Below, piece by piece: positions 26,890 through 38,383 of a stretch of 64,000 nucleotides of DNA (the first letter of the stretch is position 1; each line of letters begins with the position of its first letter). This DNA comes from Scedosporium boydii (Eukaryota; Ascomycota; Sordariomycetes; Microascales; Microascaceae). The stretch spans positions 62,001 to 126,000 of the forward strand of contig NJFT01000047.1 of the NCBI GenBank assembly GCA_002221725.1, written 5' to 3'. A program made the translations under genes and the position numbers. Under the pieces are notes generated by a model that saw only the letters and a list, made by a program, of their open reading frames with translations, did not search any database and was not told the origin of the DNA.

Positions 26890-29309
26890 TTTGTATGTAT
26901 AAGATCTCTCGAAAAATAGGTTCTGTAGCAGAAGTTGGTGCAGGTCCGGGTCAAAGTCGGAATAGTTGAGCTTTTCGATGAAAGTGAGTGTAAAGCCGTC
27001 TGGCGGTAAGTTGATGTTGCTATAACGAATGGAATAAGACGTCAAGTCGTTTAGTTGACCTCAGTCAATGAGTGAAATGAGGGTGAAGTGAAACGAACGA
27101 AAAGTTCGGACGAAAAAAAGAGTGTAATCGCTTTGACTGGGGTGCTATAAGTGAGCCTGGAGAAGAAGAGAAGGAGACCGATCGTCAAGTTGACAGACAC
27201 GCACATAGCATCTTTATACTCGACAGACAATGAAGAAAGTTCAGCTTGGCGCCATTGGCATCCCCCGTCACCGCCTCTCGATTCGTATTTTGCGTGGGGC
27301 GACATCATCTTTACCTTGTCTGCCTTTTCTCGTGATGAGGGGCTAGAGCGCATCGGTTCCCAAAGTTGCCCGGCTTACCATAGATTCCAGATCCACGGTG
27401 CCCCTGGGCCCATCGTCAACCAACTGCAAAAGCAACGGAAGGTAGCAATGCCAAGAGCATGCGGGCACGATCATGGGCAACAAGCCACATGGGGATCATT
27501 GGTGTGGGGAACCTGTGTTTATGCTGAAACAGGCAGGGGGGATTTTGGAGGAAGAGGAAATGAGGCTACGCAAGGATATAAGTGCTTCCAGCAACTGCAT
27601 CGGCTGCATGCGGGGTCGCGCAGCTAGGCCGACATGTACTGGTTAGCCTTCTCGTCCTGTTGGATCCAGGGGCGGCCAAGAGATGATGTGTGGTGGCATA
27701 GAAGACACGACAACCAGTTATCGCAGGTAAAGCGGCTGTCCCAGAAACTGGGTTCTCATGGATCGTTTAGGCCGGGTTGGGGTTTGGATCGACTGAGGGA
27801 GCCGATCCACCTAACCGTCGACGGGCGATATTACGAGGCGAAGCAAGCAGACCTTGGTCGGGCATTAAAGTCAGAGGAGCAATAGACTGCCTGTTAATCT
27901 GGCTGTCATCTTGAGTGTTACTCCATTCCGATGGAGATTTATTGGAGGATGGTGGATCCAAGGAAAGTCCCAACTGTCGCCAATTCCATCCAGATCTTGG
28001 CGGGACCCGATTCGGAGCGTAAACTGGCTGTCATGATCATCTAATATTACTTCGTAGTTGGCAAGGAGGCCCGGAGACGCTGGTCTGGAGCGATGAAGGG
28101 GTCGCGCTAGGCAAGGGGTTGTGATCCGGAATCTGCCGCTAGCCCAGCGAACAGGGATGCTGCTGTTGCATTGACGTTCAATGTTTCCTGGCACAAGCAA
28201 AAGCGGGAGGGGAGTCTTATCGTTGGCTGCAGAAGAAATCAGATCAATTCCGTCATCTCGAAAGATTGATACTAGGAGCCCGGGAGTTTGTGGATAATTA
28301 AGTCTCCTAAGCTGGGCTCACAAGCAAATTCGTTTGGTTGGGCGGCGGCTGAGGTGATATGATGTTGAGATACTGGAGGATCCAAGAAGAAGGAGCCGGC
28401 CTGTCCACCACAACCCTTCCATTCTTCAGACCAGGACAGTTAGATTGATCGAGAAGCGCCCCGTGAAAACCGATGCGAAGGGGTTCAAGTTGTTTATTCA
28501 GAGGCTGTCAGTTCAAATCGGAGAGCCATTTGTTTTAATTTTCTTCGATTTTTGTAGTTACATCATTTATTGCCCTCCCCCATTTCCAATAGCAATTATG
28601 CGCAGCTTCCACGACGCCGGGTCGCGGATGCGTAATCTGGGCTGAAAGCACCGAGTTGAGTCGTTAAACGCTGCTTTCACCAAGTCCAAACAGAAGAAAC
28701 GACCACATTGACAGAAATGTGATCAATTCATGGCTTTTGAAGGGATCCTGTCCCCGCAACGCAGCCCTCTTCCGAACTGGTCCTTGCGTTTGCCTTAGTT
28801 CGTAATGAGCAGCATTAGCAGAATAACCAAGGTAGGTACCTCTGCATTGCCGCTGTGAAGGAGTCGGCGCGAAGTAAAACAGACCTAATCATGCAAGAAT
28901 CGTGGCTTGCTCTTGACTGGGTCCATGACTTAGGCATTTGCTACGTGATTCGGGTGGTATAGCAACCAATTGATGTTTCCTCAACCGGTCATCAGTGACG
29001 CTGCTTTGCTGGCGGTCAAGGACAAGGCAGTATTGTCGGAGACACACACTTCGCACATCGGTGGATGGCTGAGAGAAGGCTTCGATTGGAAGAAAGTACG
29101 AAGTATGGGGCCAGGAAGGATCACCTCAGTCCTGTGGAATACTGTCAACAACTGCAGGTACTTGTCCTTCATCACAGCACTTTGCAGAGAGGTCCTCAGT
29201 GTGGTCGACACTTGGCCAGCCACGTGTGTCTGATGGGGAGAGTTGCGAGATTGTGAAGAGCTATTACTTCATCAATTCACCTGAGCAAGAAAAGGTAAAT
29301 ACATCAAAG

Positions 29310-29329
29310 TACTTCGTACGCACGAAGTA
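29310..29329. repeat. inverted repeat of the ACTTCGTA motif
   Basis: TACTTCGT, a 4 nt spacer ACGC, then ACGAAGTA: 8 bp perfect arms. It is a candidate hairpin or dimer binding site in the desert upstream of the DUF7726 gene. Confidence 0.7.
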
Positions 29330-30325
29330 AGGACCCTGAAGTTGGAATCTAGACTCGACCATCCCGCAAAAGGTGTAGTCGTGTGCAAGCCGTATTGTAT
29401 TCCCAGTGACGAATCCACACTCTTTCGTAAACCCATCATTACAACGAGAGGTCAATATCACATAAGTCCAGCCCCCAGATCGAGTCAACAAGAACGGGGA
29501 ACTGGGCATCGATCCGACTTGCAGTTTTAAGTTGCATGTCAACTTCTCGACCGTGTGTGCCTGAAGATTAATTCTTGTCAATGCCAATGTACGAAGTAGT
29601 TTGGATATTCAATGCTCCCCACACTGATTTGGATTGCTCCTGCCCACCATTCTCCAAGGAGATGATAATACATGGTACTTGATAGATACTTGTTCCCCAA
29701 CGATTCTGGAGTTCGGGTCAAGGACCAATCAGCTGTACGGTTGAGGCTTGATCTTGGGAAATGGAAGGAGCAGGACGAAATCTGGTTCAGGTGCTGCCAC
29801 ATCCAGATGCCTAGCCCAAGTACCAAAGTGGGGGAATATCTCTCCCAAGACACAAGCATAAAGTAGAACCTACGCTACGCATCAAGCCAAGATACTTTTA
29901 GATGATCCTTTGCCAGGGATCGTTAGTGTTCCCCAACTACCTTTGTACTCTTGGTACGAGTCTTCGTACAAGCTAGCATTCAATGTTATTACCTGTCATC
30001 CAGTCAGCGTCTCGTGTCAGGTATATTGGGCAGAGGTGTGAAACAGCCAGACAGCTGGCATCTCACCGTCATTACCTCAGTTTAAGTACTTTTTCCCTTT
30101 TTTCCGTGTCGATGGGTCGTGCTCCGACTACCGAGGAACGCGAAATATTTCTACAAATACGGCAGCCTAAGAATAGGAACTGTATTGATTTATTAGTGTA
30201 CTTGTGGGTATCTTGGAGTGCACTCAAACTGCTCTCTCCTTCGTAGGCTCGTCGATAAAAGCAGCACGAATGAGCCTTCCCCAGTAAAGCGAAAGAAACA
30301 AAAGCGAGAATGTGGCGTAATTACT

Positions 30326-30358
30326 TACTTCGTACCATCAATACAATTGTACGAAGTA
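30326..30358. repeat. 10-bp inverted repeat TACTTCGTAC … GTACGAAGTA
   Basis: Two perfect 10 bp arms separated by 13 nt. Both arms are copies of the dispersed motif seen elsewhere in intergenic DNA of this window. Confidence 0.8.
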
Positions 30359-31503
30359 TTGATCACTTCCTGCTTTTTAGTGGAAGTGATCAACCCTGCC
30401 TTCCCATATTTGTTTCTTGCATCTCGCACCCACACTCAATCGACACATACAGGGTGGTACCTAGAACCAACAAGGTACGACAGATTGGAGGCTTGTCAAT
30501 AGGATGACTGTAATCCAGTGTTATTCCTGCACTGAGCTCAGAATGTACAGGGAACTTCGAATTGGCTCGTGAAAGCGCCCTGCAGAATCCGGTACGTAAC
30601 AGTCGTGCAAGCAATATAATCAATCAATATTTATATGACATGGAAGTAAACACGGAAGTAAATTTTGCTCCCAGCCCACAGACTCACAGTTGAGTAATAC
30701 AACATTAAGGCTGTTGTTACAGGTACAATTGCACTAATGGGCAATTATTGTTCCTCGTGTAACGGGACTGGTTGCTATATCTGGAAATGTCAGGACATGT
30801 ATCAAGTACAACTGTACGAATACACCTCTCTTCGAAATGTGAGTTAACAGTACTTCGCACTTGGACAGGAGAGAGTACGAGAGTACGAGAGTACAGCACG
30901 ATTACTTTGTACAGTGGGTAAGAGCCCCCTGAAATCTACATCCATTGATGTAATCTAAACGAGAAAACTTCGTCCAGTTCCCCCTCCTTCTTCCAGCCTT
31001 TTTCCTCTCGAGAGACTCTCCTCACTCCACTCTCTTTCCCCGGTAAACATTCTCTTACTTCGTACTTGCACTGAGGACAACACGGCTTGACAAGACGAGG
31101 ATCCAGGTAGATTCTGGAGCGTTGGGAGGCTCGACATCTAGACATCTGTCGCTGCATTCCCCCCTTTCTTTTCACTTCTTTTCCTTTCTTCTCCAGGTAC
31201 ACCCCGATTATTACTGGTGTCCGCAACTGGCTATAGTGGTGCCCGAGTTAATACCTGACTGAGGTGCTCTCAGAGTTCCTTGGTCTGATCGCAGTCTCCC
31301 CGCCGCCCCTCTTCCTTTTCCCCACCCCAACGCACACGGTCAAAGCTACCTGCCTGCCTACTAGTAAACGCAGCAGTAGCGGCGGTCGAGCGGAGACATC
31401 GAAGGCAGCTGTTTGTACTAGCAGGAAATATTTCATCATCCGACGGTTACTACAAATTCTCTTGCCATCCTTCGAACTCTACGTTGCGGAGGATTGAACA
31501 AAG

Positions 31504-32521
31504 ATGTCATCGAGCCTGAGCCCGGCCACCAGGCGTGTCACCATTGATAGCTTGCTACTCCAGTTCCTCGATACTCATCCGGTCAACCCCAACGCGGCGG
31601 TTAGCTACTACACTAGTCCGAGTAACGCACCTAACCACAACGTCAACTCTAATTATTATGCTTCCACCGGCACCGGACCCGTCCCGGGAGCGCTGCCGGC
31701 AGTTCGGCCTCCTCTTGCCACTGCCGATGCGAATCGGCCGGTGAGCGCGCTGTTGGTACGTGTCAACCCTCTCCTGACCTTTCTGTGTTTTGCCTCGAAC
31801 TGTGAACTGGTCGATGCTGTGATGCCATGGCGGACAAGTTGTGTGGAGCCTCATTCCCGTTTTTTTGATCCTTTGATCGTCGTTCTGCGTAGCATTCCAA
31901 CGTGCACCCCTGCAACATAGTAGTTCAAATTTTAACACATTTCCCCCTTTGTTCTAGACTTCGACTGCTCCTGTAGCCGACCGAAAGCGCAAAGGCGGAC
32001 CTTCGGCATCGCTAGAGGAAGAATCCAACCCAGCCTCAAAGAAGGCACGAAAGTCTGCCTTTTCGGCGACCGGTCCGTTCTACCTTGATGTCTCATCGGT
32101 GAGTCTCTCGGGAGAGGCTACGCACTCGGTCCCCGTCTACGACATGTGCGACACGGTCCGCCGCAAGATCCGCGCTGCCCTCCGCCGAGACGGTGTCACG
32201 CAGGCGGCGTTCCTGCGAGCCATTGCCGCTACGTACAGCGACGGGCGCAAGATTCAGAACAAGCAGCTCAACGACTTCCTCGCCAAAAAGGGACCGCTCT
32301 CGGGCAATCGGAGCTGCATCTACTACGCAGCCTACGTCTTTTTCGAGAAAGTCCGCATTAGGGACGGGAAAGAGAAGGATAAGGATCGACTTGGCGTCGA
32401 GAAGCAATGGCCCGGCGGCGTGGATACCGTCAGGGACTGCACGTATGTCTGGTCGCGCGCAGATGCCGTGCATATGGGCAGGTATGGCGGCATACACAGC
32501 GTCCACTACGGCAAGGGATGA
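31504..32521 (+). CDS. DUF7726-type protein, putative nuclear
   Basis: Two exons, 31504–31755 and 31958–32521 (GTACGT donor, GTTCTAG acceptor), 271 aa, phase 0. The first 85 residues are low-complexity (Asn, Pro, Ser, Tyr). A basic KRK/KKARK stretch at about 94–117 could be a nuclear signal. Residues about 130–225 form a helical domain (VPVYDMCDTVRRKIRAALRR, VTQAAFLRAIA, IQNKQLNDFLAKKGP, YYAAYVFFEKVRI) that I recognise as the fungal domain of unknown function DUF7726; its helical pattern hints at DNA binding. The frame reads straight across the GTG at 32099 without an intron. Its upstream region is the motif-rich desert. Biological role unknown. Confidence 0.8.
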
Positions 32522-33645
32522 TGTGACGGCTTCGGTCAACGTCAACGCACCCGAGCTCTGGCGTGTCCGAGCGACATGCGGAGCATTTATAGGACAAATG
32601 ATATACAATACGGACGAAGAAAACAAACAAATCAGGCCCTATAGGCATGGAGATGGAGTACCCTGGAGGAATAGCCGGCGAGCAGGTTTCATTTATTTAT
32701 TTGGCGGGAAACTTTTTTAAAACAAAAATCTTATTTTTCATCCATGGGATATATACGATGGGAGCCGCAAGGCTGAAATTATTTGGAAGCAAAACCAAGA
32801 GAAAAAAAGAAGGGAAAACAATGGGAAACTCAAACTGACACATTATTAGGTGGAAATCAGAAATGCAGAAAGTTGAACCAATTGATCATTTCTCATCAAT
32901 TTCTCATCCACTGTTACGTCGGCAATCGGGAAGCTCTCGGCGATGCCTAGAAACTTTGCTGATTTTTTTTTTTTTTCTCTCTCCCCGTGACTCCGAATTT
33001 GCGAAAGCTACCGTCCACTCGATCGGCGCACACGTTTTCGCCACCCGAGCCGAATGACCCGTCCCCGTGGAGGATTTAAATCCCTTACGGAGATTCTTAT
33101 AATTCGCAACGGACGCACCTTCGGCCCATGTGGTGAAACGGTTCGTCGAAACCGACCTTTTGACGATGTGATGTTTTCGCTGGCCTTCGTTGTTTGTTTT
33201 CTTTTCGTCCACTTTCGAGCATGAGCAGGGGTTGTTCAAATAGGAGGTCATAGCTCCTTTGGACCCCGGAAATCGAAATGACGATGTCCACAACAGAGCT
33301 CAAGCTTCATTAAACTTTGTCATTTGACCTGGACCCTCTTGTTCGAGTTTTCGTTGCCTAATTTCTCCCTTATTTTACAGACTCACCTAAATCCAGGCGT
33401 GAGTCCTTGACTTTTGCAAGAACACGACAAATAATTCCTAGAAGCAAACAATACCATTCGACCTAATATTCTTGGATCCGGGCGCGGGAAGACGGCAATC
33501 AAAGCTTGCAAGCACCTACATATCGATACCTGGTACAGATATTTACGCCTCAAGCGACGCCATCGAACTCTTCAGAAAGAACAAGGTCCTTCCGTAAGGA
33601 TCGAAAAATTCTCCGAGGCTGCTTGAGAAGGATTTCCCACTCGAA
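32522..33645. other. intergenic, no gene seen
   Basis: 3' flank of the DUF7726 gene and promoter of the next gene. It contains a 14-T run (32963–32976) and short A-rich tracts. No RNA gene recognised. Confidence 0.5.
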
Positions 33646-34601
33646 ATGACCCCCACGCACCTCTCCGCCCCTCAGCCAGATCTCCGGTTCTCCACCTGTT
33701 CGACGGTAAAGGTATCCTCCGATGTTGACGATATCGGCCCCAAAAAAGTTAGCTCCGAAGCGGTGCAGGATCCCCACACCACCGCACCGACACCAACTCC
33801 AGCCCGCGCCGAAATGTCTCGGCTTCCCCCGACAACCCGGCCGACGGTAGCTCAGCTACTGTACCTGCTCGGCTTCCACGGGATCGGGTCATTTATTGTC
33901 TCGGGTGGTATAAACTTTGGCATTGCATGTGGTATGTCCTTATACTTTTTTTTCCCCTCTCTCTTCAGTCTTCTGCCTCTTCCGCCCCTGGACTCTCTTG
34001 CATGAAGCTATCATTCTCGTCTCATGTCTCAGTTCATTTCTTTACTTCATACTAACCTCTTCCCTCAGCAATGTACCTCCACACCCCCGACAAAATCACC
34101 CTCTTCCACCTCCCCAACACCCTCGCCGGCGACGCAGGCCTCACCCTCATCATCCAACCCATCGTAACGTGGCTCATCGAAGCCCTCCTCGTCAACCTCG
34201 ACCTCCGCACCTCCTCAGTATCGCCCCTCGCCTACCCCCTCTCCCCTTCCTCACCTGTTCGAAAGTTCCTAGGCGTTCCTTCCCCTTCGCCTACCAATCC
34301 CGAGTCTCAAGAACACCCCTCGTCTTCTAACCGTCGTATGGGCCTCGTGGGCCAAATCCTCCGCCTCTTTTTCTGTTTCATCCTTCCTTCTTTCCTAATC
34401 CTCTGGCCTATCTCCGTGGGGATCCTCACGGCGGTAGGGGAGAAGCAGGGGAGCGACTACGTTTTTCAGAATCAGTGGGCGCCGCAGATTTTTAAGCTGG
34501 TCCTTGGGGCGGTGCAGGGGCTGTTGATCACTCCTGTTATGGCTGCTTTTTGGGTCATGAGGGAAGGGTTACTGATGACTGAAGGCGGGTTGGAGGGATA
34601 A
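33646..34601 (+). CDS. DUF2456-like membrane protein
   Basis: Two exons, 33646–33931 and 34069–34601 (GTATGT donor, CTAAC branch site, CTCAG acceptor), 272 aa. After a polar N-terminus, hydrophobic helices are visible at VAQLLYLLGFHGIGSFIVSG, LTLIIQPIVTWLIEALLV, LFFCFILPSFLILWPISVG and IFKLVLGAVQGLLITPVMAA. A Ser/Pro-rich loop lies between the second and third. The pattern fits the fungal DUF2456 membrane family, which I recall only loosely; ER location would be a guess. A later in-frame ATG (33814, MSRLPPTTRP) may be the true start, because the first 56 residues are low-complexity. Confidence 0.7.
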
Positions 34602-35995
34602 AGTGGCGTTCTACTGTTTTCCTACTTCATTTGGCGTGCTCTTGACTTTAGAGCGGTTTCGGACGTGGTTTAGACTTAGACACATCGGCTCGTCACCCGT
34701 CATTAGACAATCGTTAGACATACCCCAGCGTGATTCTTAATAGACTAATACAGAGCGGGAGCCTCACGGGTCTCCGGCAGACTTCATACCTTGATTTTGT
34801 CTGGCTTTACAGGCCATCCCTCGCTCCAAACTCCGGCTTTCATCGACGGAGACTTCGGCTGTAGCGGAGATCCGAGTTCCTATCAAAGGCACCATTTCTA
34901 AAATGGATTCGTCAATGTAATGTAACGTTCAAAACCTCGGCCACCTCGGAGGTCAAGATACCGTAAGAAGTAAATATCCAAGTCGCCCGCCCAGAGCCTT
35001 GCATAGAAGTGAAGAAAAACGCGAAATTCAGGTGAGAATACCTCGCTCCTCGCTCCAATCCTCGACGAGATTGGGTTGATGCGTGTCAAGCAAAGGTCAT
35101 CGGATAACGAATCATTCAACGGGATGTTGGCCTGCGGCATCAGACCGTCGAGGAAGGAGCAGCTAATGATGCAAATAAAACCATTCGGAGACGAATCTGC
35201 TTTGTGGGCTTTCCTGGATGGTGGACGCGTAGATAAAATCCTGTTTGTGCCCTCCAAATTCAATCATCGTGCGTTCCCTCAATGTCATTGTGTTGTTGAC
35301 TCGCTTTGCGAAAGAGGGGTGTCGTTGTACAGCACACCTGTTGACCACTGATGGATGGCACCGACAACGCGCTGCGAGAAGCCGAACGGGAGAAAAAGTA
35401 ACTACGTGATATTCGGCATTCCCTCTCAGTGGTTGCTTAGATGAGTTTAAAATTACAATTTCGTTTTCCGGACTACTTCACGTCTCCTCTTGACCCTCCA
35501 TGACAGCGCCAAACGTAAGTACAGCATACGAACAGGCATGCACGCCCACCAACAAAAGTTCTCATCTTCAACGAGGTCGTGTTATCGGCTGGTCCGGACC
35601 TTTCCTTCCACTATGCGGAATACCAGATATGTGACGTGAGAGGGTCTCGAACCCCGAAAAAGAAAACCCATGATACCATACGGGACGAGCGGGGGATCGT
35701 TGCATCCTCTGTCAAGCCTCGGGATAGGCGGATTTGCACTTCACTACCAGCTTCGAAAACAAGGCGAACACTCCCGTGAATCCCGCCTTTTTATTATTTT
35801 ATTATTTTTTCCTTAAAAAGGAAAAAGACTCGCAGGGCTTCTCTGTGGTGGGGAGACTCATCGCGAGGAGTGGTTGGACGTTCGATAACGAGGGTAAGCG
35901 AGAGCGGAGGGATACAAAGTCTCAAGTACTCTAGAGTTGCAATAATTATGGCCTTTTGATGGTATATATTTATATAGATTAGATGCCCCCGTCTG
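34602..35995. other. intergenic, no gene seen
   Basis: 1.4 kb with short open frames on both strands (up to 121 codons, 34898–35263 minus strand), none recognised. At 35640–35655 a sequence resembles a tRNA B box but no tRNA fold follows. The final part is the leader of the next gene. Confidence 0.5.
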
Positions 35996-38383
35996 GTGAC
36001 TTCGTTGTTAAGAGAGCTGCACTACTTGGCCATGCAAATCATCCTTTGCAAACCCTCTCAGGAACCTCAAACCCCCGAAACCCCTTCTATACCTCACCAA
36101 CCTTCATTGATCCCGTCCTATCCAATGTCCCTACCAAATCTGAAACGCTCTGCTTCTGTCGAGGCGAGTAAAGCACCGTGTCCCCGCTCAAAGGCAATAG
36201 CCTCGACCCCAAACAGCATTGGCCAATCGTCAACAACACACCGGACGTTAAGGAAGGCCTCGGAATGGGGAAAGAACAAGGCAACGACTGGCAAGCAGAC
36301 CAACCCGGCGAGCCTCTCCGGAAGAACTTCTTCTGCGGGGTCCAGTCAGAGGAGAACACAACAGAGTTCAGGTGCTGCAGGGCGACCTAGCCTCGGCCGA
36401 AGCGACCAGAACCGTCCGTCACATAGGCCAAGTGCCAGTTCCAGTGACAATGCCAGTGCCAAGCATGGCCAGGGCGCTGTGGCTGCTAGGAAGGGCAAGG
36501 GCTCAGAGGATACCACCGATACTGCCAGCTCTTCTTCTTCGGTGTTCGAAACCCCCAAGTTGGCCTCCACTCCTGATCTAATCCCAGATGATCTGCGCGC
36601 GGAGGACTACGCAATACTGAAACTGCCTCTTCGGCTGCTGGATGAGTTTCTGACATCCATCAAGGATGGTTTTGTCGTTGAAAGGAGGCAAACGAAACCT
36701 GTCGACGGAAAGACTGCCGATTCTCACAACGTTGAGGACATTGATCAACTACGGTCAAAAGTTGAGGACCTTGAAGAGAGACTGGCCACTTCCGACAAAA
36801 ATAGACACCAGTTGGAGGCCGATCTCAAAACCGAGAGAGAAGAGAAACACAAACTGGAGGCCGATTCCAGGAGTCTGAATCAGCAGCTCCAACAGGTCAT
36901 TTCAGAAAAAGAGGAGCTACGAAAAGGGGAAGGGAGATCTCGTGCCCTCGAGACGGAAAAGTACAAGGCGGAGCTCACAGCGTCATGTCTTAAGGAGAAG
37001 TTAGAAAAGGTGCAGGCCGCAAAAGATCAAGTCCAGGCTGAAAAAGCTCAAGTCCAGGCTGAGAACGATGCATTCAAACATGAGAACGAGGAACTCAAAC
37101 ACGAGAATGCTAGGCTGAAGGAAGAGACCAATCAGCCACAGAAAGGAGACCCGGGACCAGTTGAAGTTAACAGCGATTCATCTGCTGATGTCCTTAGTGC
37201 AAGTGCCCAAGGCTCAGCAAATGAAGCTACCCAGATGGAACCCTCAACAGAATTAGTGGAGTCCAATGTCTCTGAGGAAGCTCTTCCCACCACCGTCTTA
37301 AACGAGTCAAACGGCGATAGCCCTGGTGCCTTCGAGGGGCATCACGAAGCGAGTCTTGGGGAATCCTCGGCGGAGAGCAGCAAACTCCAGCCTGAACTCG
37401 AGGATGTCACTACAGTTCCAATCAGCCATCTTGGATCCCTCAACCAAGACTCCTTCCAAGACCCCGTAGCCACCCTTCAAGGTGTCCTACAAAAAGCAAC
37501 CACCCTATCAGCCCTGGCCCACAATCTCTCCATAAACTGCGCCTATAACTTCCAAAGGTTCAGCCGCAAGGTCCAAAACTACACCCAAACCCTCACTCAA
37601 AACTGCACCTATAGCCCCCCAAATCTCACCCCCGGCGTCCATAGCTTCATGCAAAATAAGATACTAGGTTCCCTAGGGGGAGGGGGACCCTCAGGGCCGA
37701 CGGAGCCCCTCGGAGAATCAGAACCCGCAACATCACCAGAAGCCCCTGAAAAACCAGAACTCTTAGAATTGCCAGGACCCTTTGAATCCCCGAAGCCCGT
37801 AGCAGAGCCGGAACTCCCAGAAGAACTAAAACAGCCAGCAGGTGCAGAACAACCAGAGGCCTCAATAAATCCAGAAGCTCCCGCAGGATTAGAAACAGAA
37901 TCACCAGAAGTCCCAGCAGGACCGGCACAACCAGAACTCCTAGAATCACCAGAGCCTTCACCGACATCACCAGAGCCCCCAGCAGAATCAGAAGAAGGAG
38001 CAGCATCAGAAGTCCCAGAGGATCCAGTAGAATCACCCAGAGAACAAGATCCGGCAGGATTGGCAGAATTAGAACTCCCAGGAACACAGGAGCCATCAGA
38101 AATACCGGGGCCCTCAACGGCCCTAGCAGCATCAGAAGGACTAGAAGAACTAGCCGAACGAGAAGCTCTAACAACACTAGGGCCATCAGAAACACCGGGG
38201 CCCCTAGCAGAACCAGAATCCCCACCACCACCACGACGTACCACGCGTATCCGATCCAAGGACAGCGGTGGCAGAAAACCACCAAGCGACAGCGACGGCC
38301 GGCGGAGGAAGACGGAACGACCAAGAGACCAAGACGGCACATTATTCCAGGTAAGGAAGCCGTCAAGTGGGGGAAACATGTAA
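35996..38383 (+). CDS. coiled-coil protein with Pro/Glu-rich repeat tail
   Basis: Open frame of 795 codons; a likelier start is the in-frame ATG at 36125 (MSLPNLKRSASVEA), giving 752 aa. The first 200 residues are Ser/Thr-rich and basic. Then a long coiled coil runs from about residue 245 to 385 of the long form (IDQLRSKVEDLEERL … NEELKHENARLKEE), including near-repeats of QVQAEKAQVQAEN. After an acidic stretch, the last 220 residues are degenerate repeats of Pro-Glu-x-Pro/Leu-Glu type. The tail ends in basic Arg/Lys residues. No known domain. The 3' end is unsure: GTAAGG at 38351 or GTAAGT at 38382 may be a donor to an acceptor at 38456, adding an exon of 50–80 residues. Confidence 0.65.
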   Translation: MTSLLRELHYLAMQIILCKPSQEPQTPETPSIPHQPSLIPSYPMSLPNLKRSASVEASKAPCPRSKAIASTPNSIGQSSTTHRTLRKASEWGKNKATTGKQTNPASLSGRTSSAGSSQRRTQQSSGAAGRPSLGRSDQNRPSHRPSASSSDNASAKHGQGAVAARKGKGSEDTTDTASSSSSVFETPKLASTPDLIPDDLRAEDYAILKLPLRLLDEFLTSIKDGFVVERRQTKPVDGKTADSHNVEDIDQLRSKVEDLEERLATSDKNRHQLEADLKTEREEKHKLEADSRSLNQQLQQVISEKEELRKGEGRSRALETEKYKAELTASCLKEKLEKVQAAKDQVQAEKAQVQAENDAFKHENEELKHENARLKEETNQPQKGDPGPVEVNSDSSADVLSASAQGSANEATQMEPSTELVESNVSEEALPTTVLNESNGDSPGAFEGHHEASLGESSAESSKLQPELEDVTTVPISHLGSLNQDSFQDPVATLQGVLQKATTLSALAHNLSINCAYNFQRFSRKVQNYTQTLTQNCTYSPPNLTPGVHSFMQNKILGSLGGGGPSGPTEPLGESEPATSPEAPEKPELLELPGPFESPKPVAEPELPEELKQPAGAEQPEASINPEAPAGLETESPEVPAGPAQPELLESPEPSPTSPEPPAESEEGAASEVPEDPVESPREQDPAGLAELELPGTQEPSEIPGPSTALAASEGLEELAEREALTTLGPSETPGPLAEPESPPPPRRTTRIRSKDSGGRKPPSDSDGRRRKTERPRDQDGTLFQVRKPSSGGNM
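37680..38230 (+). repeat. Pro/Glu-coding minisatellite-like repeat
   Basis: Imperfect units built on CCAGAA, GCAGGA and CTCC-type blocks, coding repeated PE/EP/LE motifs. The same DNA leaves two frames of the other strand open for over 250 codons, one reading as Gly/Ser-rich and one as Leu/Val-rich. This is a by-product of the repeat, not evidence of antisense genes. Confidence 0.65.

Larger units (their letters stand above)
26890..31503. other. 4.6 kb gene desert with dispersed GTACGAAGTA motifs
   Basis: No convincing gene. The 158-codon open frame at 27151–27627 (plus strand) has no domain and overlaps the LPMO promoter. From 28.0 to 31.1 kb the sequence holds seven of the twelve copies of the 9-mer TACGAAGTA/TACTTCGTA found in the window, two inverted repeats of it, and a short (GAGTACGA) tandem at 30873–30894. 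The last 300 bp are the promoter and leader of the DUF7726 gene. Confidence 0.6.

Noticed and set aside
27151..27627. 158-codon plus-strand frame upstream of the LPMO
   Set aside because: No domain or signal, overlaps the LPMO promoter, composition not protein-like.
34898..35263. 121-codon minus-strand frame
   Set aside because: No recognisable domain, signal peptide or splice partner; kept as intergenic.
35625..35710. tRNA-like B box (TTCGAGACC on the minus strand)
   Set aside because: No matching acceptor stem or anticodon arm could be folded; at most a remnant.
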